This document shows, piece after piece, positions 26,222 through 36,444 of a stretch of DNA of 64,000 nt. The notes beneath the pieces were generated by a model that had not been told where the DNA came from, did no database searches, and saw nothing but the letters and a program-made list of their open reading frames with translations. Position numbers and translations under genes: made by a program. Origin of the DNA: Cylindrospermum sp. FACHB-282 (GTDB taxonomy: Bacteria; Cyanobacteriota; Cyanobacteriia; Cyanobacteriales; Nostocaceae); assembly GCF_014697195.1 (NCBI RefSeq), contig NZ_JACJRJ010000025.1, positions 1 through 64,000 of the forward strand, written 5' to 3'. Position 1 is the stretch's first letter. Every line of letters starts with the position of its first letter.

Positions 26222-27436
26222 TCATTCCATCGCAGCTAAGACAGCTTTCGGCAATAACTTATCTTTAAACCAAACAATTCTTGCAGGAACATCATTTAAT
26301 TTTACTCCGGCTTTTTCCAAATTGAGCCGCTCAGAAATTGCTAAAATTAAATTATCACTACCTGCACGCCGCACCTGAGAGAACTTCTTTTGTAAATATT
26401 CAGGACGCCAATAACCGACAATTTCTAATAAAAAGCTGCGGCCATCAGGATGCACCAAGCGAAAATCGGGAATCATCACACTACCGGGAATTGGAATTAA
26501 ATCAACTTCTCGCTCTAACACCCAGCCACTTTTGAGAGAATCCCACTTATCAGCAAAGGATGATTCCAGCATACTATCGTAAGGTTTACCAGGTGGGTAG
26601 TGGGACACCAAACCACATTCTGAATTGAGGGTAAAACGTCCTATTTTCCAAGCATTTGTATAGGCGTCGCGGGTTTGTAGAGTTGCCGCTAGACTCCATT
26701 TTGTCACGTGTAATAAAGCAGGAATCAGTTTAGCGATCGCCAAACCATAGCGCGTACTCGGATTAAACAAACTTGTTGGCCCATCAATAGTAATTGTAAA
26801 GCCGTGGTCAGCATCACCTTCAATATAAGCCATCAATTGAAACAATTTGAGATAGCGAAACAACAGCTTATATTCTCCCGGAACATTGCGGTGAGCATTT
26901 AACACCAATTGACTAGCCTTATAAAAAACACCTTGCACCTGAGACAAATTATATCTATTTAACAAATGTGGCGTAGTTGGTGCATCAAAAGCCGTCAAAA
27001 TCTTATTTTCTGCCAAATCAGCATAAAGTCCATCTCGCACCTGTGCCGGCAAAACTTCCCGTTCAAGTTCTTGACTTAACTCATCAGCAATTTGATTCAA
27101 TGTAACTTGAGTTGATTCTCGACTAGCAACAGATTTTGCCCCCAGAGCAAACACCCGTTCTCTTAACATTGGTGGTTCCAAAGGACTAACTATTTCAAAA
27201 TTGCAAAAACTGCTTTTAAGAATATAAGCCAAACCCCGCTTCATTCTATAATCAGTCGTATCACCTTCAAAATCTGACAATTGACGCTCAAGCACCCCTT
27301 GAGACTTGCCCACAGCCTCCTGAAAAAAACTAATTAACTCAGTCGCCAAACCTAAATGTTTCTCATCAAGTTTCAGTCTCTTCGGGATGATCTCCTCCCC
27401 GTTGAGACGGTGCATCAATAAATCTGTCGGTAACAT
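26222..27436 (-). CDS. DUF790 nuclease, Bax1-like partner of XPB helicase
   Basis: A 404-residue DUF790 protein. DUF790 (Bax1) is a RecB-like nuclease that works with the XPB helicase in archaea. It starts MLPTDLLMHRLNGEEIIPKRL and includes the C-terminal nuclease-like region with MLESSFADKW, MIPDFRLVHPDGRSFLLEIVGYW (Asp and Glu ligands) and YLQKKFSQ. The start lies inside the helicase gene; the two overlap by 71 bp in different frames, so they form a coupled unit. Likely role: incision during DNA repair. Confidence 0.88.
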   Translation of the reverse strand: MLPTDLLMHRLNGEEIIPKRLKLDEKHLGLATELISFFQEAVGKSQGVLERQLSDFEGDTTDYRMKRGLAYILKSSFCNFEIVSPLEPPMLRERVFALGAKSVASRESTQVTLNQIADELSQELEREVLPAQVRDGLYADLAENKILTAFDAPTTPHLLNRYNLSQVQGVFYKASQLVLNAHRNVPGEYKLLFRYLKLFQLMAYIEGDADHGFTITIDGPTSLFNPSTRYGLAIAKLIPALLHVTKWSLAATLQTRDAYTNAWKIGRFTLNSECGLVSHYPPGKPYDSMLESSFADKWDSLKSGWVLEREVDLIPIPGSVMIPDFRLVHPDGRSFLLEIVGYWRPEYLQKKFSQVRRAGSDNLILAISERLNLEKAGVKLNDVPARIVWFKDKLLPKAVLAAME

Positions 27437-28970
27437 CTGAATTTTGGATTTTAGATTTTGGATTTTGAATAGAATAATTAATTTCCAACTGTTCAGCCGC
27501 CTTCAAATCAGCTTCCTTCCCACTCCCATAAACCACTTGCAAATGCCCCTTCTTTTTCACCTTATTCTCTTGGCGTTCTTGGCGTCTTGGCGGTTCGTGA
27601 CTCTTCTGGCCTCGCCTTCTAGCCGAAGTTCCCTCCTCACTAGTATCCTCAGCCACCACCTCATATAAAATCGCTCGCTTATTTTCTGTATTCCCCTTAC
27701 GTAAAACCCTCCCCAACCGCTGAACATATTCCCGTGCCGAACCTGTCCCCGATAAAATAATAGCAATACTTGCCGCCGGCACATCAACCCCTTCATTCAA
27801 CACATGAGAAGCAATCAAAGTATTAAATTCACCCTCACGAAACTTAGTTAATATCTCATGCCTTTCTTTCACAGGAGTTTGATGAGTAATTGCCGGAATA
27901 AGTAACTCCTGGGAAATGCGATAAACCGTAGCATTATCAGCAGTAAAAATCAAAATTCGTGCTGGGTAATGTTCTGCTAATAAATCAATCAAAATTCGCA
28001 ATTTACCATCAGTACCCAAAGCGATTTCCTTAGCTTCCCGGTGTGATAACATGGCTCTGCGTCCATTTTGCGATCGCGCACTCATTTGCACGAACATCTG
28101 CCAACCTTGGAGACTCCCCAGAGAAATTTGTGATTGACGCAAAAAGTCATTGCGGGTTTGAATTAACTGCTGATATCTTTCCCGCTCAACTTGTGATAAC
28201 TTCACCTTAATTTGCACAATTTCATGTTCTGCTAAAGCCTTCCCCGCCAAATCTTCAGCGCGTTGGCGATAAACTTCTCTACCAATGAGAATATTTAAAT
28301 CAGCGTGTTTACCATCACTGCGTTCTGGTGTAGCAGAAAGTCCCAAACGATAGGGTGCGATCGCATATTCAGCAATTACGCGACTAAAATCTGTTGGTAA
28401 ATGATGACATTCATCAAAAATCAGCAAAGCATACTGATTTCCCAAAGTTTCCGCATGAATAGCTGCACTGTCATAAGTAGCCACCAAAATCGGTGTTTTA
28501 TCCCGCGAACCACCCCCCAGCAACCCCACTTCTGCATCAGGAAACGCCGCTTCTAGATGTGCATACCATTGATGCATCAAATCCAAAGTTGGTACAACAA
28601 TCAGCGTTGTGCGCGGTGTCGCTTGCATCGCCATTTGCGCCAAATAAGTCTTTCCCGCCGCCGTGGGCAGCACCACTACCCCCTGCCTTCCTGCCAGTTT
28701 CCAAGCTGCTAACGCCTCACTCTGGTGGGGATAGGGAGTCATTTCTAAACCAGCAACCAACTCTAGAGGATAAAATTCCTTCGCTTCGTCGATAAAGTTG
28801 GTTTCTTCTGCTTGTAGCGCTTCCACTAAAGAGCGGTATTGAATCGCCCGAACGCGGAATTTTTCGATTCTATCATCCCATGTTGCATAGTCCATCCAAG
28901 CTTTGCCCCGTGGCGGTGGATGTAAAATTAATGTGCCACGATCAAAAGTTAATCTGGGAGTGCGAGCCAT
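27366..28970 (-). CDS. XPB-like superfamily 2 helicase
   Basis: A 534-residue SF2 helicase of the XPB/RAD25 type. Motif Q and I: YPHQSEALAAW and PTAAGKTYLA (Lys107); motif II: FDECHHLP; motif III: LGLSATPER; motif VI: QRLGRVLRKG. The N-terminal MARTPRLTFDRGTLILHPPP is typical of bacterial members. The last 85 residues are unusual: HEPPRRQERQENKVKKKG and IQNPKSKIQNS are translations of dispersed intergenic repeats. The partner DUF790 gene overlaps the 3' end. Archaeal XPB-Bax1 unwinds and cuts damaged DNA; the bacterial role is inferred. Confidence 0.9.
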   Translation of the reverse strand: MARTPRLTFDRGTLILHPPPRGKAWMDYATWDDRIEKFRVRAIQYRSLVEALQAEETNFIDEAKEFYPLELVAGLEMTPYPHQSEALAAWKLAGRQGVVVLPTAAGKTYLAQMAMQATPRTTLIVVPTLDLMHQWYAHLEAAFPDAEVGLLGGGSRDKTPILVATYDSAAIHAETLGNQYALLIFDECHHLPTDFSRVIAEYAIAPYRLGLSATPERSDGKHADLNILIGREVYRQRAEDLAGKALAEHEIVQIKVKLSQVERERYQQLIQTRNDFLRQSQISLGSLQGWQMFVQMSARSQNGRRAMLSHREAKEIALGTDGKLRILIDLLAEHYPARILIFTADNATVYRISQELLIPAITHQTPVKERHEILTKFREGEFNTLIASHVLNEGVDVPAASIAIILSGTGSAREYVQRLGRVLRKGNTENKRAILYEVVAEDTSEEGTSARRRGQKSHEPPRRQERQENKVKKKGHLQVVYGSGKEADLKAAEQLEINYSIQNPKSKIQNSDVTDRFIDAPSQRGGDHPEETET

Positions 28971-29353
28971 CTAGGAATTTCTCTTTCAACTCTTTTTTAA
29001 TACTCATAACGCAAAAAGTGTCTGATTCCTCAGAGGATATTTGTTAAATCATAAAGTTTACCTAGGAAAACCTGGCTGGATTTATGCCTATTTTTAAGTT
29101 TTGAATTTCCCGGCAAGGAGTTGATTGATCACGCTTCTTGTAGAAGTCCTAAAAAATTAAAAATTAATAAGCTTTTTGATTAGAGAAATCACTAATAATA
29201 ATATAATCTAAGTGGGACGGTGCAAACTGATAGATAGAACATTCTCTAACACTGGCTTTTACTACTTTCGATAGATTCTCAGTAAGCAAATGTTAGCTGT
29301 GTACTTCCTCCATGCATGATAGGTATTGAGCTATCGTTTTGTCTAGCTAAGTT
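28971..29353. other. Intergenic region between divergent genes
   Basis: It separates the helicase from the sensor kinase and would hold both promoters. AT-rich, with AATAATAATATAATC near 29193-29207; no further motif recognised. Confidence 0.4.
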
Positions 29354-32300
29354 ATGGGCACAGTCCATTCAGCTAGCTGCACCAAAGGAGAAGCCACGTT
29401 GAAAGGAATACCCCCCCGCCTCAAGCTCTATGCTGTGGCAGTGTTAGCCGTTTGTAGCGCATTGCTACTAACATTATTGCTTGAGCCACTGCTCAATCCC
29501 ACAATTTTCATCCTGTTTTTTGCTGCTGTAGCCGTTAGTGCTTGGTATGGCGGCATGGAAGCAGGTATGTTGGCTACAGCCTTATCTACTTTAGTTGTTA
29601 ACTACTTTTTCATAGAGCCAAAATTATCGTTCTCATTTTATGATCCAGATAGCATTGTGCGATCAGGCTTGTTCATCTTGGTGACAATACTAATTAGCTC
29701 CCTGAACTCCCAGTTACGCACAGCTAAACAGCGTCTAGAGTTGAGTATGCAGCGGCTAGAGGCGAGCGAAGCACGGTTTAGGCGCTTGGCAGAGTCCAAC
29801 ATTATTGGGGTGATTACAGCTGATGTTAATGGGGGGATTGTTGAGGCTAACGATGCTTTTTTAACGATGGTAGGTTATACGCGGGAAGAACTGCTGGCCG
29901 GGCGGGTGCGCTGGTGCGACATGACACCACCAGAATATTTAGAGGTGCGCGAGAATCGCTCTATTACCGAACTCAACAGCAAAGGGGTATGTCAGCCTTT
30001 TGAAAAAGAATATATCCGCAAAGATGGCAGCCGCATCCCCCTTTTGGCAGGTTCTGCCTTATTAGAAAATAATCCAGACCAATTAATTGGTTTTGTTCTG
30101 GACTTAAGCAACCGTAAGCAGGCAGAAAATGCCTTATATGAAAGCCAAAGCAGATTTAGAGCCTTAGCTGATGCCACTATTGAAGGCGTAATCATTCACG
30201 AAAAAGGAAAAGTTCTAGATGCCAATCCAGCTTTTGCCAAAATGTTTGGCTACGAAATTGACGAAGTGATTGGAATGTCAACGGTAGACTTTTTAACACC
30301 AGAAGCGCAAAAAACTTTCCAGAAAAATATCTGCAATCATGGTGATGAAAAGCCTTATGAGATGACTGGCGTCAAAAAAGATGGCACAACTTTTTTCTTA
30401 GAAATAGTCGGTAAAAGCTGCATTTACCAAGGGCGCAGTGTCAGGGTTGCCGCAGCCCGGAATATTACAGAACGCAAAAAAGCAGAAACAGCATTTCAAG
30501 ATAGCGAAAAGCGGTTCCGTAGACTGGTGGAATCAAATATTTTTGGTGCGGCTGTTAGCGACTTCTACGGCGGTATCGACTACGCCAACGACTATTTTTT
30601 GAATATGGTGGGCTATACCCGTGAAGAAATGCTGGCAGGTGAAGTGCGCTGGGATGTAATGACACCACCAGAATATATAGATTTGGATCAAAAAGCGATA
30701 GAAGAACTCTTAAAGCATGGAGTCGCTACCCCCTTTGAGAAAGAATATATCCGCAAAGATGGTAGTCGTGTCCCGATCTTAATTGGTATTGTTTTGTTGC
30801 AAGAACCTTACAATTGCCAACAAGAGCAGATGGCATTTGTTCTGGATTTAAGCGAACGTAAACGGGCAGAAAAGACTCTACACCAACGGGAAGAAGAACT
30901 ACGCCTAATTACAAATGCTGTACCCGTACTGATTTCCTATATTGATGCCCAGCATTGTTATCGCTTTAATAACAAAGGATATGAAGAATTGTTTGGGCTT
31001 ACCGCCTCAGAAACTTATGGCAAGCACATTAGAGAAGTTCTGGGTGAATCGGTTTATCAGTTTATTCAACCGTATATAGAAGCAGTAATGTCAGGAGAGC
31101 GAGTAACCTTTGAAAACAATATATTCGATAAAAATGGTACCTCTCATGATGTGAGTACCACGTACATTCCCCAGTTTAGCCAGCATGGGCAAGTTGAAGG
31201 ATTTGTTGCCCTAGTTAGGGATATTACAGAACAAAAGCAAGCAGAAGCGGCACTCAAACAGAGCGAGGAAAGATTGCGAAAACTCACAGAAAAAGTACGG
31301 GTGATTCCTTGGGAGGCAAACCCCAATAGCGGGAATTTTACCTATGTCGGGCCGCAAACTGTAGAAATTCTTGGCTATCCCTCGACAGACTGGTACACCG
31401 ATAATTTTTGGGCAGCACATATCCACCCAGAAGATCGGGAGTGGGCAGTTAAGTATTGTGTAGATTGTTCCCAGTCAGTGAATAATTACGAGTTTGAATA
31501 CAGAATGTTGGCCGCTGATGGCAGAGTCGTCTGGTTGTATGACATTGTCAATGTGGTGCAGGGTGAACATGGGCCACAACTGCTGCATGGATTTATGATT
31601 GACATTAGCGATCGCAAACAAGCAGAGCAAGAACGGGAACAACTGCTAGAGCGCGAACAAATAGCACGGGCTGAGGCAGAAACTTTAAACTGCATCAAGG
31701 ATGAATTTTTAGGCACACTCTCCCACGAACTCCGCACCCCCCTTAATGCCATGCTGGGCTGGACACAGCTACTCAAGAGCCGCAAATTTGATGAAACTAC
31801 CACTGCTAAAGCATTGGAGACCATTGATCGCAATAGCCGAGCCTTGTCCCAACTAATTGATGATGTTCTAGATGTCTCCGGGATTATTCGGGGCGAACTT
31901 GGTCTAAATCTGCATCAAGTAGAACTAATACCAGTTGTGGAAGCAGCCATTGACACCATACGCCCAGCAGCAGACGCTAAAGAAATTTGTCTTGAGTGCA
32001 GATTTGACTCAGCGGTAGGGGTAGTAATGGGGGACGCCAAGCGTTTACAACAGGTGGTGTGGAATTTGCTCGCTAACGCTGTGAAGTTCACACCCAAGGG
32101 GGGTAAAGTCGTTGTGCAACTCGAGCGGATTGATTCGGGTGTGCAAATTCGCGTGAGTGATAATGGTGGGGGAATCTCTGCGGAATTCTTACCCCATGTA
32201 TTTGAGCGTTTCCGCCAAGCCGATAGCTCAACTACGCGATCGCATGGTGGATTAGGATTAGGATTAGCAATCGTCCGTCACTTGGTAGAATTGCACGGTG

Positions 32301-32833
32301 GCACAGTCTCTGTTGAAAGTCCAGGGATTGGACAGGGGGCGACATTCATTGTCAACCTGCCGATGAAAGCTGTAGCTGTAGAAGAGTCCAGTACAGCAAA
32401 GCAAATTGCCCCTACAGCAAGTGGTGAAGTGACTAAAAACCGCCTGTCGATATTGGAAGGTGTGCGGGTGCTTGTTGTTGATGATGAAGTAGACACCCGA
32501 AATTTGCTGAAGACAATTCTGGGACAATATGGCGCTCAAGTGATGACAGCTGCATCTACTAGGGAGGGACTGATAGCCCTGGAACAATTCCACCCCCAGA
32601 TTCTCGTGAGCGATATTGGAATGCCAGAAGAAGATGGCTATGCACTCATTCGTCAACTCAGGGCCCTTGGAGAAGAGCAAGGCGGACGGATTCCCGCAGT
32701 TGCACTCACAGCTTACGCGAGGGCAGAAGACCGCACCCAAGCCCTTTTGGCAGGCTTTCAGCTACATATTCCCAAGCCAGTTAATCCTACGGAGTTAGCC
32801 GCCGTGGTGGCAAATTTGGCTGGGCGAACTTGA
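29354..32833 (+). CDS. Hybrid sensor histidine kinase / response regulator with five PAS domains
   Basis: A 1159-residue phosphorelay protein. The N-terminus has three or four membrane segments of the KdpD-like DUF4118 type (about 25-125). Five PAS domains follow, starting near 140, 270, 395, 525 and 650; the first and third are close duplicates (both contain EYIRKDGSR). The kinase core has phospho-acceptor His791 in LSHELRTPLNAMLG, an HATPase domain (about 900-1005) with DNGGGIS, and a C-terminal receiver domain starting VRVLVVDDEVD near 1037 with the acceptor Asp in VSDIGMP. No output gene is adjacent; the downstream TPR gene may be co-transcribed. Confidence 0.92.
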   Translation: MGTVHSASCTKGEATLKGIPPRLKLYAVAVLAVCSALLLTLLLEPLLNPTIFILFFAAVAVSAWYGGMEAGMLATALSTLVVNYFFIEPKLSFSFYDPDSIVRSGLFILVTILISSLNSQLRTAKQRLELSMQRLEASEARFRRLAESNIIGVITADVNGGIVEANDAFLTMVGYTREELLAGRVRWCDMTPPEYLEVRENRSITELNSKGVCQPFEKEYIRKDGSRIPLLAGSALLENNPDQLIGFVLDLSNRKQAENALYESQSRFRALADATIEGVIIHEKGKVLDANPAFAKMFGYEIDEVIGMSTVDFLTPEAQKTFQKNICNHGDEKPYEMTGVKKDGTTFFLEIVGKSCIYQGRSVRVAAARNITERKKAETAFQDSEKRFRRLVESNIFGAAVSDFYGGIDYANDYFLNMVGYTREEMLAGEVRWDVMTPPEYIDLDQKAIEELLKHGVATPFEKEYIRKDGSRVPILIGIVLLQEPYNCQQEQMAFVLDLSERKRAEKTLHQREEELRLITNAVPVLISYIDAQHCYRFNNKGYEELFGLTASETYGKHIREVLGESVYQFIQPYIEAVMSGERVTFENNIFDKNGTSHDVSTTYIPQFSQHGQVEGFVALVRDITEQKQAEAALKQSEERLRKLTEKVRVIPWEANPNSGNFTYVGPQTVEILGYPSTDWYTDNFWAAHIHPEDREWAVKYCVDCSQSVNNYEFEYRMLAADGRVVWLYDIVNVVQGEHGPQLLHGFMIDISDRKQAEQEREQLLEREQIARAEAETLNCIKDEFLGTLSHELRTPLNAMLGWTQLLKSRKFDETTTAKALETIDRNSRALSQLIDDVLDVSGIIRGELGLNLHQVELIPVVEAAIDTIRPAADAKEICLECRFDSAVGVVMGDAKRLQQVVWNLLANAVKFTPKGGKVVVQLERIDSGVQIRVSDNGGGISAEFLPHVFERFRQADSSTTRSHGGLGLGLAIVRHLVELHGGTVSVESPGIGQGATFIVNLPMKAVAVEESSTAKQIAPTASGEVTKNRLSILEGVRVLVVDDEVDTRNLLKTILGQYGAQVMTAASTREGLIALEQFHPQILVSDIGMPEEDGYALIRQLRALGEEQGGRIPAVALTAYARAEDRTQALLAGFQLHIPKPVNPTELAAVVANLAGRT

Positions 32834-32917
32834 GGTAGAAAAATCCAGTTCTGACAGAATGAAACCCAACTACTACAACTAGAATTAGAATTAACGTGAC
32901 GTTTTCTAGTAGCTAAA

Positions 32918-34807
32918 GTGTCTGATTCTCCACCGCTAGGCGATAGCACTGACTTATCAGCTCGCTACCTGGCCTTAATCGATGAAATTGTCGCCACTAC
33001 CCTCAAGGGTAAGATCAGCTCTGTAGAACAAGTATATCAACTGCTGCTCAATGGGATCACGAATGGTACAGGAGAAGTGTTTGAGCTAGCTTTAAGCGAT
33101 CGCCTGAATGCTATCCAAGAGCAAGTAGATAGCGAAAAAGATGAACTCAAAATAGCCAAAGCAACTCGCAGTTTGCGAGCTATTAAAACTATCCACAGCC
33201 AATGGCAACGGTGGCAAGAGCAAAACAAAGCCACAGAAGCGATCGCTATGGCTTTGCGGGAAATTACCCTAGATGCAGCAGGCGATCGTCTGGCTGCATT
33301 CATCCGCGTCACCGACCCCAATCTCAAGCATCCGTTAAATTTGTCACAGCTACAGCAATTAGCCAAATCATTACAGCAATTTGCCCAAGCAAATTCTGAT
33401 TTACACCAGATATCAACAGGCATTACCCGTGGTTTATCTGCTTGGCAACGACTGCAAGAAAACCTCCTGAGTTGGATGTATGAGCAAAATCGCGGTTCTC
33501 TAGGATTTGGCGGCGTACCAGGAGAAAGTGGCCCTTGGGCAAGTTGGGCCAAACTAGTTAATAGTGAATTACCCCAAGCCTTTTTTCGCACCCTGGCAAT
33601 GGAGCAATCGGTAATTGAGTTTGCCCAACAACGGAGTAGTATCACTCTCAGTGACTGGGTGGAACTAGCAGTAATTTTACAGTATTTGCAACGGGGGTTA
33701 GTTCACTGGTTTGACCAACAAGCTTACAATGTCCAAGCCGGGCCAAAGTTGTCTATTTCCACTTTTCTCACCTTTGCAGTAATTTGGAGTCAGTTGGCGA
33801 GTGGTTTTCGGAATGCTGGCGTAATTTACAGCAATGGAGCTTCACAAATTATGCTCCAGATTCTCCGAACCTTTGCCCAGCGTCCGTATTTTCCCCTGTA
33901 TGGCGGGATTTTTGCTTCTTTTTCTGGTAGTTCTCTACGTAATGCCTTAGATTATTTGGATGAACCCTTGGCATCTGTGGAAGGAACCCAAGAGAAAGCA
34001 CGGATATTGACGCTTCTAGGCTATTCTCAGCGTGCTTTAGGGCAATATCACCGCTCTGTTAAATTTCATCAGCAAGCTTTAGCGATCGCTAGAAATGCAG
34101 GCGATCGCCCCTGTGAAATCGCCAACCTCAACCACCTCAGCCGTACCTACGTCCAACAACAAAACTACACTGAGGCGATTAACCACAGTCAACGGGCATT
34201 AATGCTCAGTCGTCAACCAGGCGTTAGTGGCGCATCTGTAGAGCAAGCTCGCACCGGAGAAGCCAATGCACTGGTAAATTTAGGCTACAGCGAAGTCATG
34301 CAAGCCCAAAAGCTAGAAGAAAGAGCACCAGAAACCTACGAAACAGCTATTAATTATCTAGAACAAGGTCTAAAGCTATCAGAAAAATTAGGCGATATTC
34401 AAAGTAAAGCCTTATGTTTCAGCAGCCTAGGTATTGCCTATTTAGTAATTGGACAACCCCAAACTGCTATTAAATACCTCGAAGACGGCTTTAAAACAGC
34501 ACAAGTTTCTGGTGATTTATATCTCCAAGGGCGCAATTTAGCTTATTTATCTGAAGCTTATTATCATCTCCAAAATACTGAAAAATCAGTTTACACTGGC
34601 TGTTTAGGAATGTATCTCTTAGAGCAAATCTCTTCTCTTGAGTGGCGACAGATAGCAGGATTTTTGACAATTTTACAGGGACAAATAGGAGCAGAGACTT
34701 TCCAAATTTTATTACAGCAACATCGCTCAAAAATTCTGGCCGTTATCGGTGTAGATGGATATGATCATATTCCCCATTTGTTAGCAGAATACAAGGGAAA
34801 TATGTAG
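32918..34807 (+). CDS. Tetratricopeptide-repeat protein
   Basis: A 629-residue protein with a GTG start (32918). The N-terminal 350 residues are all-helical and unrecognised. The C-terminal part has about five TPRs (for example LLGYSQRALGQYHRSVKFHQ, NLNHLSRTYVQQQNYTEAIN, SLGIAYLVIGQPQTAIKYLE). TPRs are scaffolds for protein binding, so it may be an adaptor for the sensor kinase that starts 85 bp before it on the same strand; that link is inferred. Confidence 0.85.
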   Translation: MSDSPPLGDSTDLSARYLALIDEIVATTLKGKISSVEQVYQLLLNGITNGTGEVFELALSDRLNAIQEQVDSEKDELKIAKATRSLRAIKTIHSQWQRWQEQNKATEAIAMALREITLDAAGDRLAAFIRVTDPNLKHPLNLSQLQQLAKSLQQFAQANSDLHQISTGITRGLSAWQRLQENLLSWMYEQNRGSLGFGGVPGESGPWASWAKLVNSELPQAFFRTLAMEQSVIEFAQQRSSITLSDWVELAVILQYLQRGLVHWFDQQAYNVQAGPKLSISTFLTFAVIWSQLASGFRNAGVIYSNGASQIMLQILRTFAQRPYFPLYGGIFASFSGSSLRNALDYLDEPLASVEGTQEKARILTLLGYSQRALGQYHRSVKFHQQALAIARNAGDRPCEIANLNHLSRTYVQQQNYTEAINHSQRALMLSRQPGVSGASVEQARTGEANALVNLGYSEVMQAQKLEERAPETYETAINYLEQGLKLSEKLGDIQSKALCFSSLGIAYLVIGQPQTAIKYLEDGFKTAQVSGDLYLQGRNLAYLSEAYYHLQNTEKSVYTGCLGMYLLEQISSLEWRQIAGFLTILQGQIGAETFQILLQQHRSKILAVIGVDGYDHIPHLLAEYKGNM

Positions 34808-34817
34808 GTATTTTTTG

Positions 34818-35930
34818 TTAATTTTGAAATGGATAAATGGGGAGTTTGAAAGCAAAAATAGCACCTGTGGGTACTCTGTTCTCCGCCCAAATTATACCGT
34901 TATGAGCGGTGATAATTTGGCGAGATAGGTAAAGCCCTAATCCAAAACCTTTAGCTTGGCGTTGCCAAAGTCCGCCGTAGGCATCGCTATCACCGTGGTA
35001 AAATCGCTCAAATAAATGGGGGAACTGTTCAGGCTGGATACCTGCACCTGTATCCAAAAATTTGACAACTTGATAGGCAGCTTGCGGCTCTAAAACAACT
35101 TCAACACGACCACCCCGCCGAGAATGGTTGATAGCATTCACCAGGAGATTAGTAAAAACTCGTTGGAGTTGCAGAGCATCACCCCTAACCCATAGCGATC
35201 GCCTCCAATCAGAGTCACCATAGTTAACTGAGAGATAAACACGACGATTTGCCGCTAACTCAGTCAGAGTTCCAGCTGCTTCCTCAGCCAAAATAACTAA
35301 ATCCACAGGTTCTAAGTCAAGCTTTAAGCCTTCAGTATCATTGCGATAGACATCCAATAAGGTTTCTAAAAGTTGCAGAGAACCATTATGACTGCGTGCC
35401 ATCGTGGCTAAAACTTTCTGCTGTGCTGGCAAGACGGTACCAAATTTTTCTTGCTGAAAGGCAATGATTGCTTCAATTGCCCCCAGCAGTGGCGTTTTTA
35501 AATCGTGGGTGAGTGTAGAAGCAAAATCTTCTCGCAATCTGACCAATTCCTCTTGTGCTGCTAGCTTTGCCTTAGTCAGGGCGATCGCTTTTTCAGAACG
35601 CCGAATTCGGTCACTTAAAACACCTGTCACAATCAAAGCCATTCCGGCGATCGCTCTACTGGCAATTGTAGAAGCTCTCATCACTTCACCCGCTGGCACT
35701 ACAAGATTCAGCATGGTTAAGCACACAGAAACGAAGGTAACTTGAAAGGTGGCAAGCCGCCCCAGCCAGGAGTTTGCTAATAAAATTGGTGCTGTATAGA
35801 GATACCCAAACACGTATTCATTGGGTGTAGAAAACTCCAGAACTAGAACAACTATAAACAGACTTGCAATCAGCAAAGATTTGCCTAAAGGCGATTCTTT
35901 ATCAGGTAATCCAGCTTTTGAAAATAACAT
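34818..35930 (-). CDS. Membrane sensor histidine kinase
   Basis: A 370-residue kinase with three or four N-terminal membrane segments (about 18-105, DUF4118-like) and a coiled linker. The phospho-acceptor is His142 in TLTHDLKTPLLG; the ATPase domain has LLVNAINHSRRGG, DTGAGIQ and GFGLGLYLS. Between LFERFYHGDS and KGFGLG sits the insert DAYGGLWQRQ, encoded by sequence that looks like a palindromic dispersed repeat. It is convergent with the TPR gene (10 bp apart). Despite the nearby kdp operon it is not KdpD: the Usp and KdpD N-terminal domains are missing. Confidence 0.88.
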   Translation of the reverse strand: MLFSKAGLPDKESPLGKSLLIASLFIVVLVLEFSTPNEYVFGYLYTAPILLANSWLGRLATFQVTFVSVCLTMLNLVVPAGEVMRASTIASRAIAGMALIVTGVLSDRIRRSEKAIALTKAKLAAQEELVRLREDFASTLTHDLKTPLLGAIEAIIAFQQEKFGTVLPAQQKVLATMARSHNGSLQLLETLLDVYRNDTEGLKLDLEPVDLVILAEEAAGTLTELAANRRVYLSVNYGDSDWRRSLWVRGDALQLQRVFTNLLVNAINHSRRGGRVEVVLEPQAAYQVVKFLDTGAGIQPEQFPHLFERFYHGDSDAYGGLWQRQAKGFGLGLYLSRQIITAHNGIIWAENRVPTGAIFAFKLPIYPFQN

Positions 35931-36444
35931 TTTGGCAGGTTTTTTCTACGTAGTATTTCAACTGAAAAACTCTATTTTAATCTGTGTATTTATTTTATTG
36001 CGTATACCATATTATTAACCTAAAACAAAACCGTTTAGGCAAAAATATATCTAGCGTTTAGAAGCCAGATAAACCCATTAAACGCTCATATTATATTTAA
36101 CTAAACCGCAGATATAAAAAATAAACTTGGTTTTATATCTTCCTATTAATTGTTTTCCTGAGCAAGTTAGTTAATGCTATTAATATAGCAATCCTAAATA
36201 AGTTCAAAAACATCCCCGACTTCTTCAAGAAGTCGGGGATCTGAGCCTCTAGAGAATTAAATCATTTTAGTAAGTGAAAAAACTACTATTTTTTGGACTG
36301 AAGATTATGTATGGGATGTAACCTTAAATTCAGCCTCATTCCTGGATTTAAAAGTCCATCAAAAAAATGCATCCAGCTTGCTAATCAACCAAAAAGTGTT
36401 TAATCAAAAATTAGATAATCAGGTATCAGGAGCTTTTAAAATTC
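35931..36444. other. Intergenic region upstream of kdpA with half-MITE and palindrome
   Basis: Between divergent genes. A half-copy of the CTATAGCAATCC family (TATAGCAATCCTAAATAAG from 36184) runs into a perfect hairpin, ATCCCCGACTTCT/AGAAGTCGGGGAT (36211-36240). The right half of the element is missing. I found no KdpE box or c-di-AMP riboswitch that I could identify with confidence. Confidence 0.5.

Noticed and set aside
32264-32740. 158-residue antisense frame in the hybrid kinase gene
   Set aside because: Lies entirely antisense to the HATPase/receiver coding region, which is fully conserved.
34818-35930. KdpD as sensor for the kdp operon
   Set aside because: The N-terminal KdpD/Usp domains are missing and only the DUF4118-like membrane part and kinase core are present.
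35931-36444. c-di-AMP riboswitch upstream of kdpA
   Set aside because: I could not find the conserved ydaO core; the structure present is a half-MITE palindrome.
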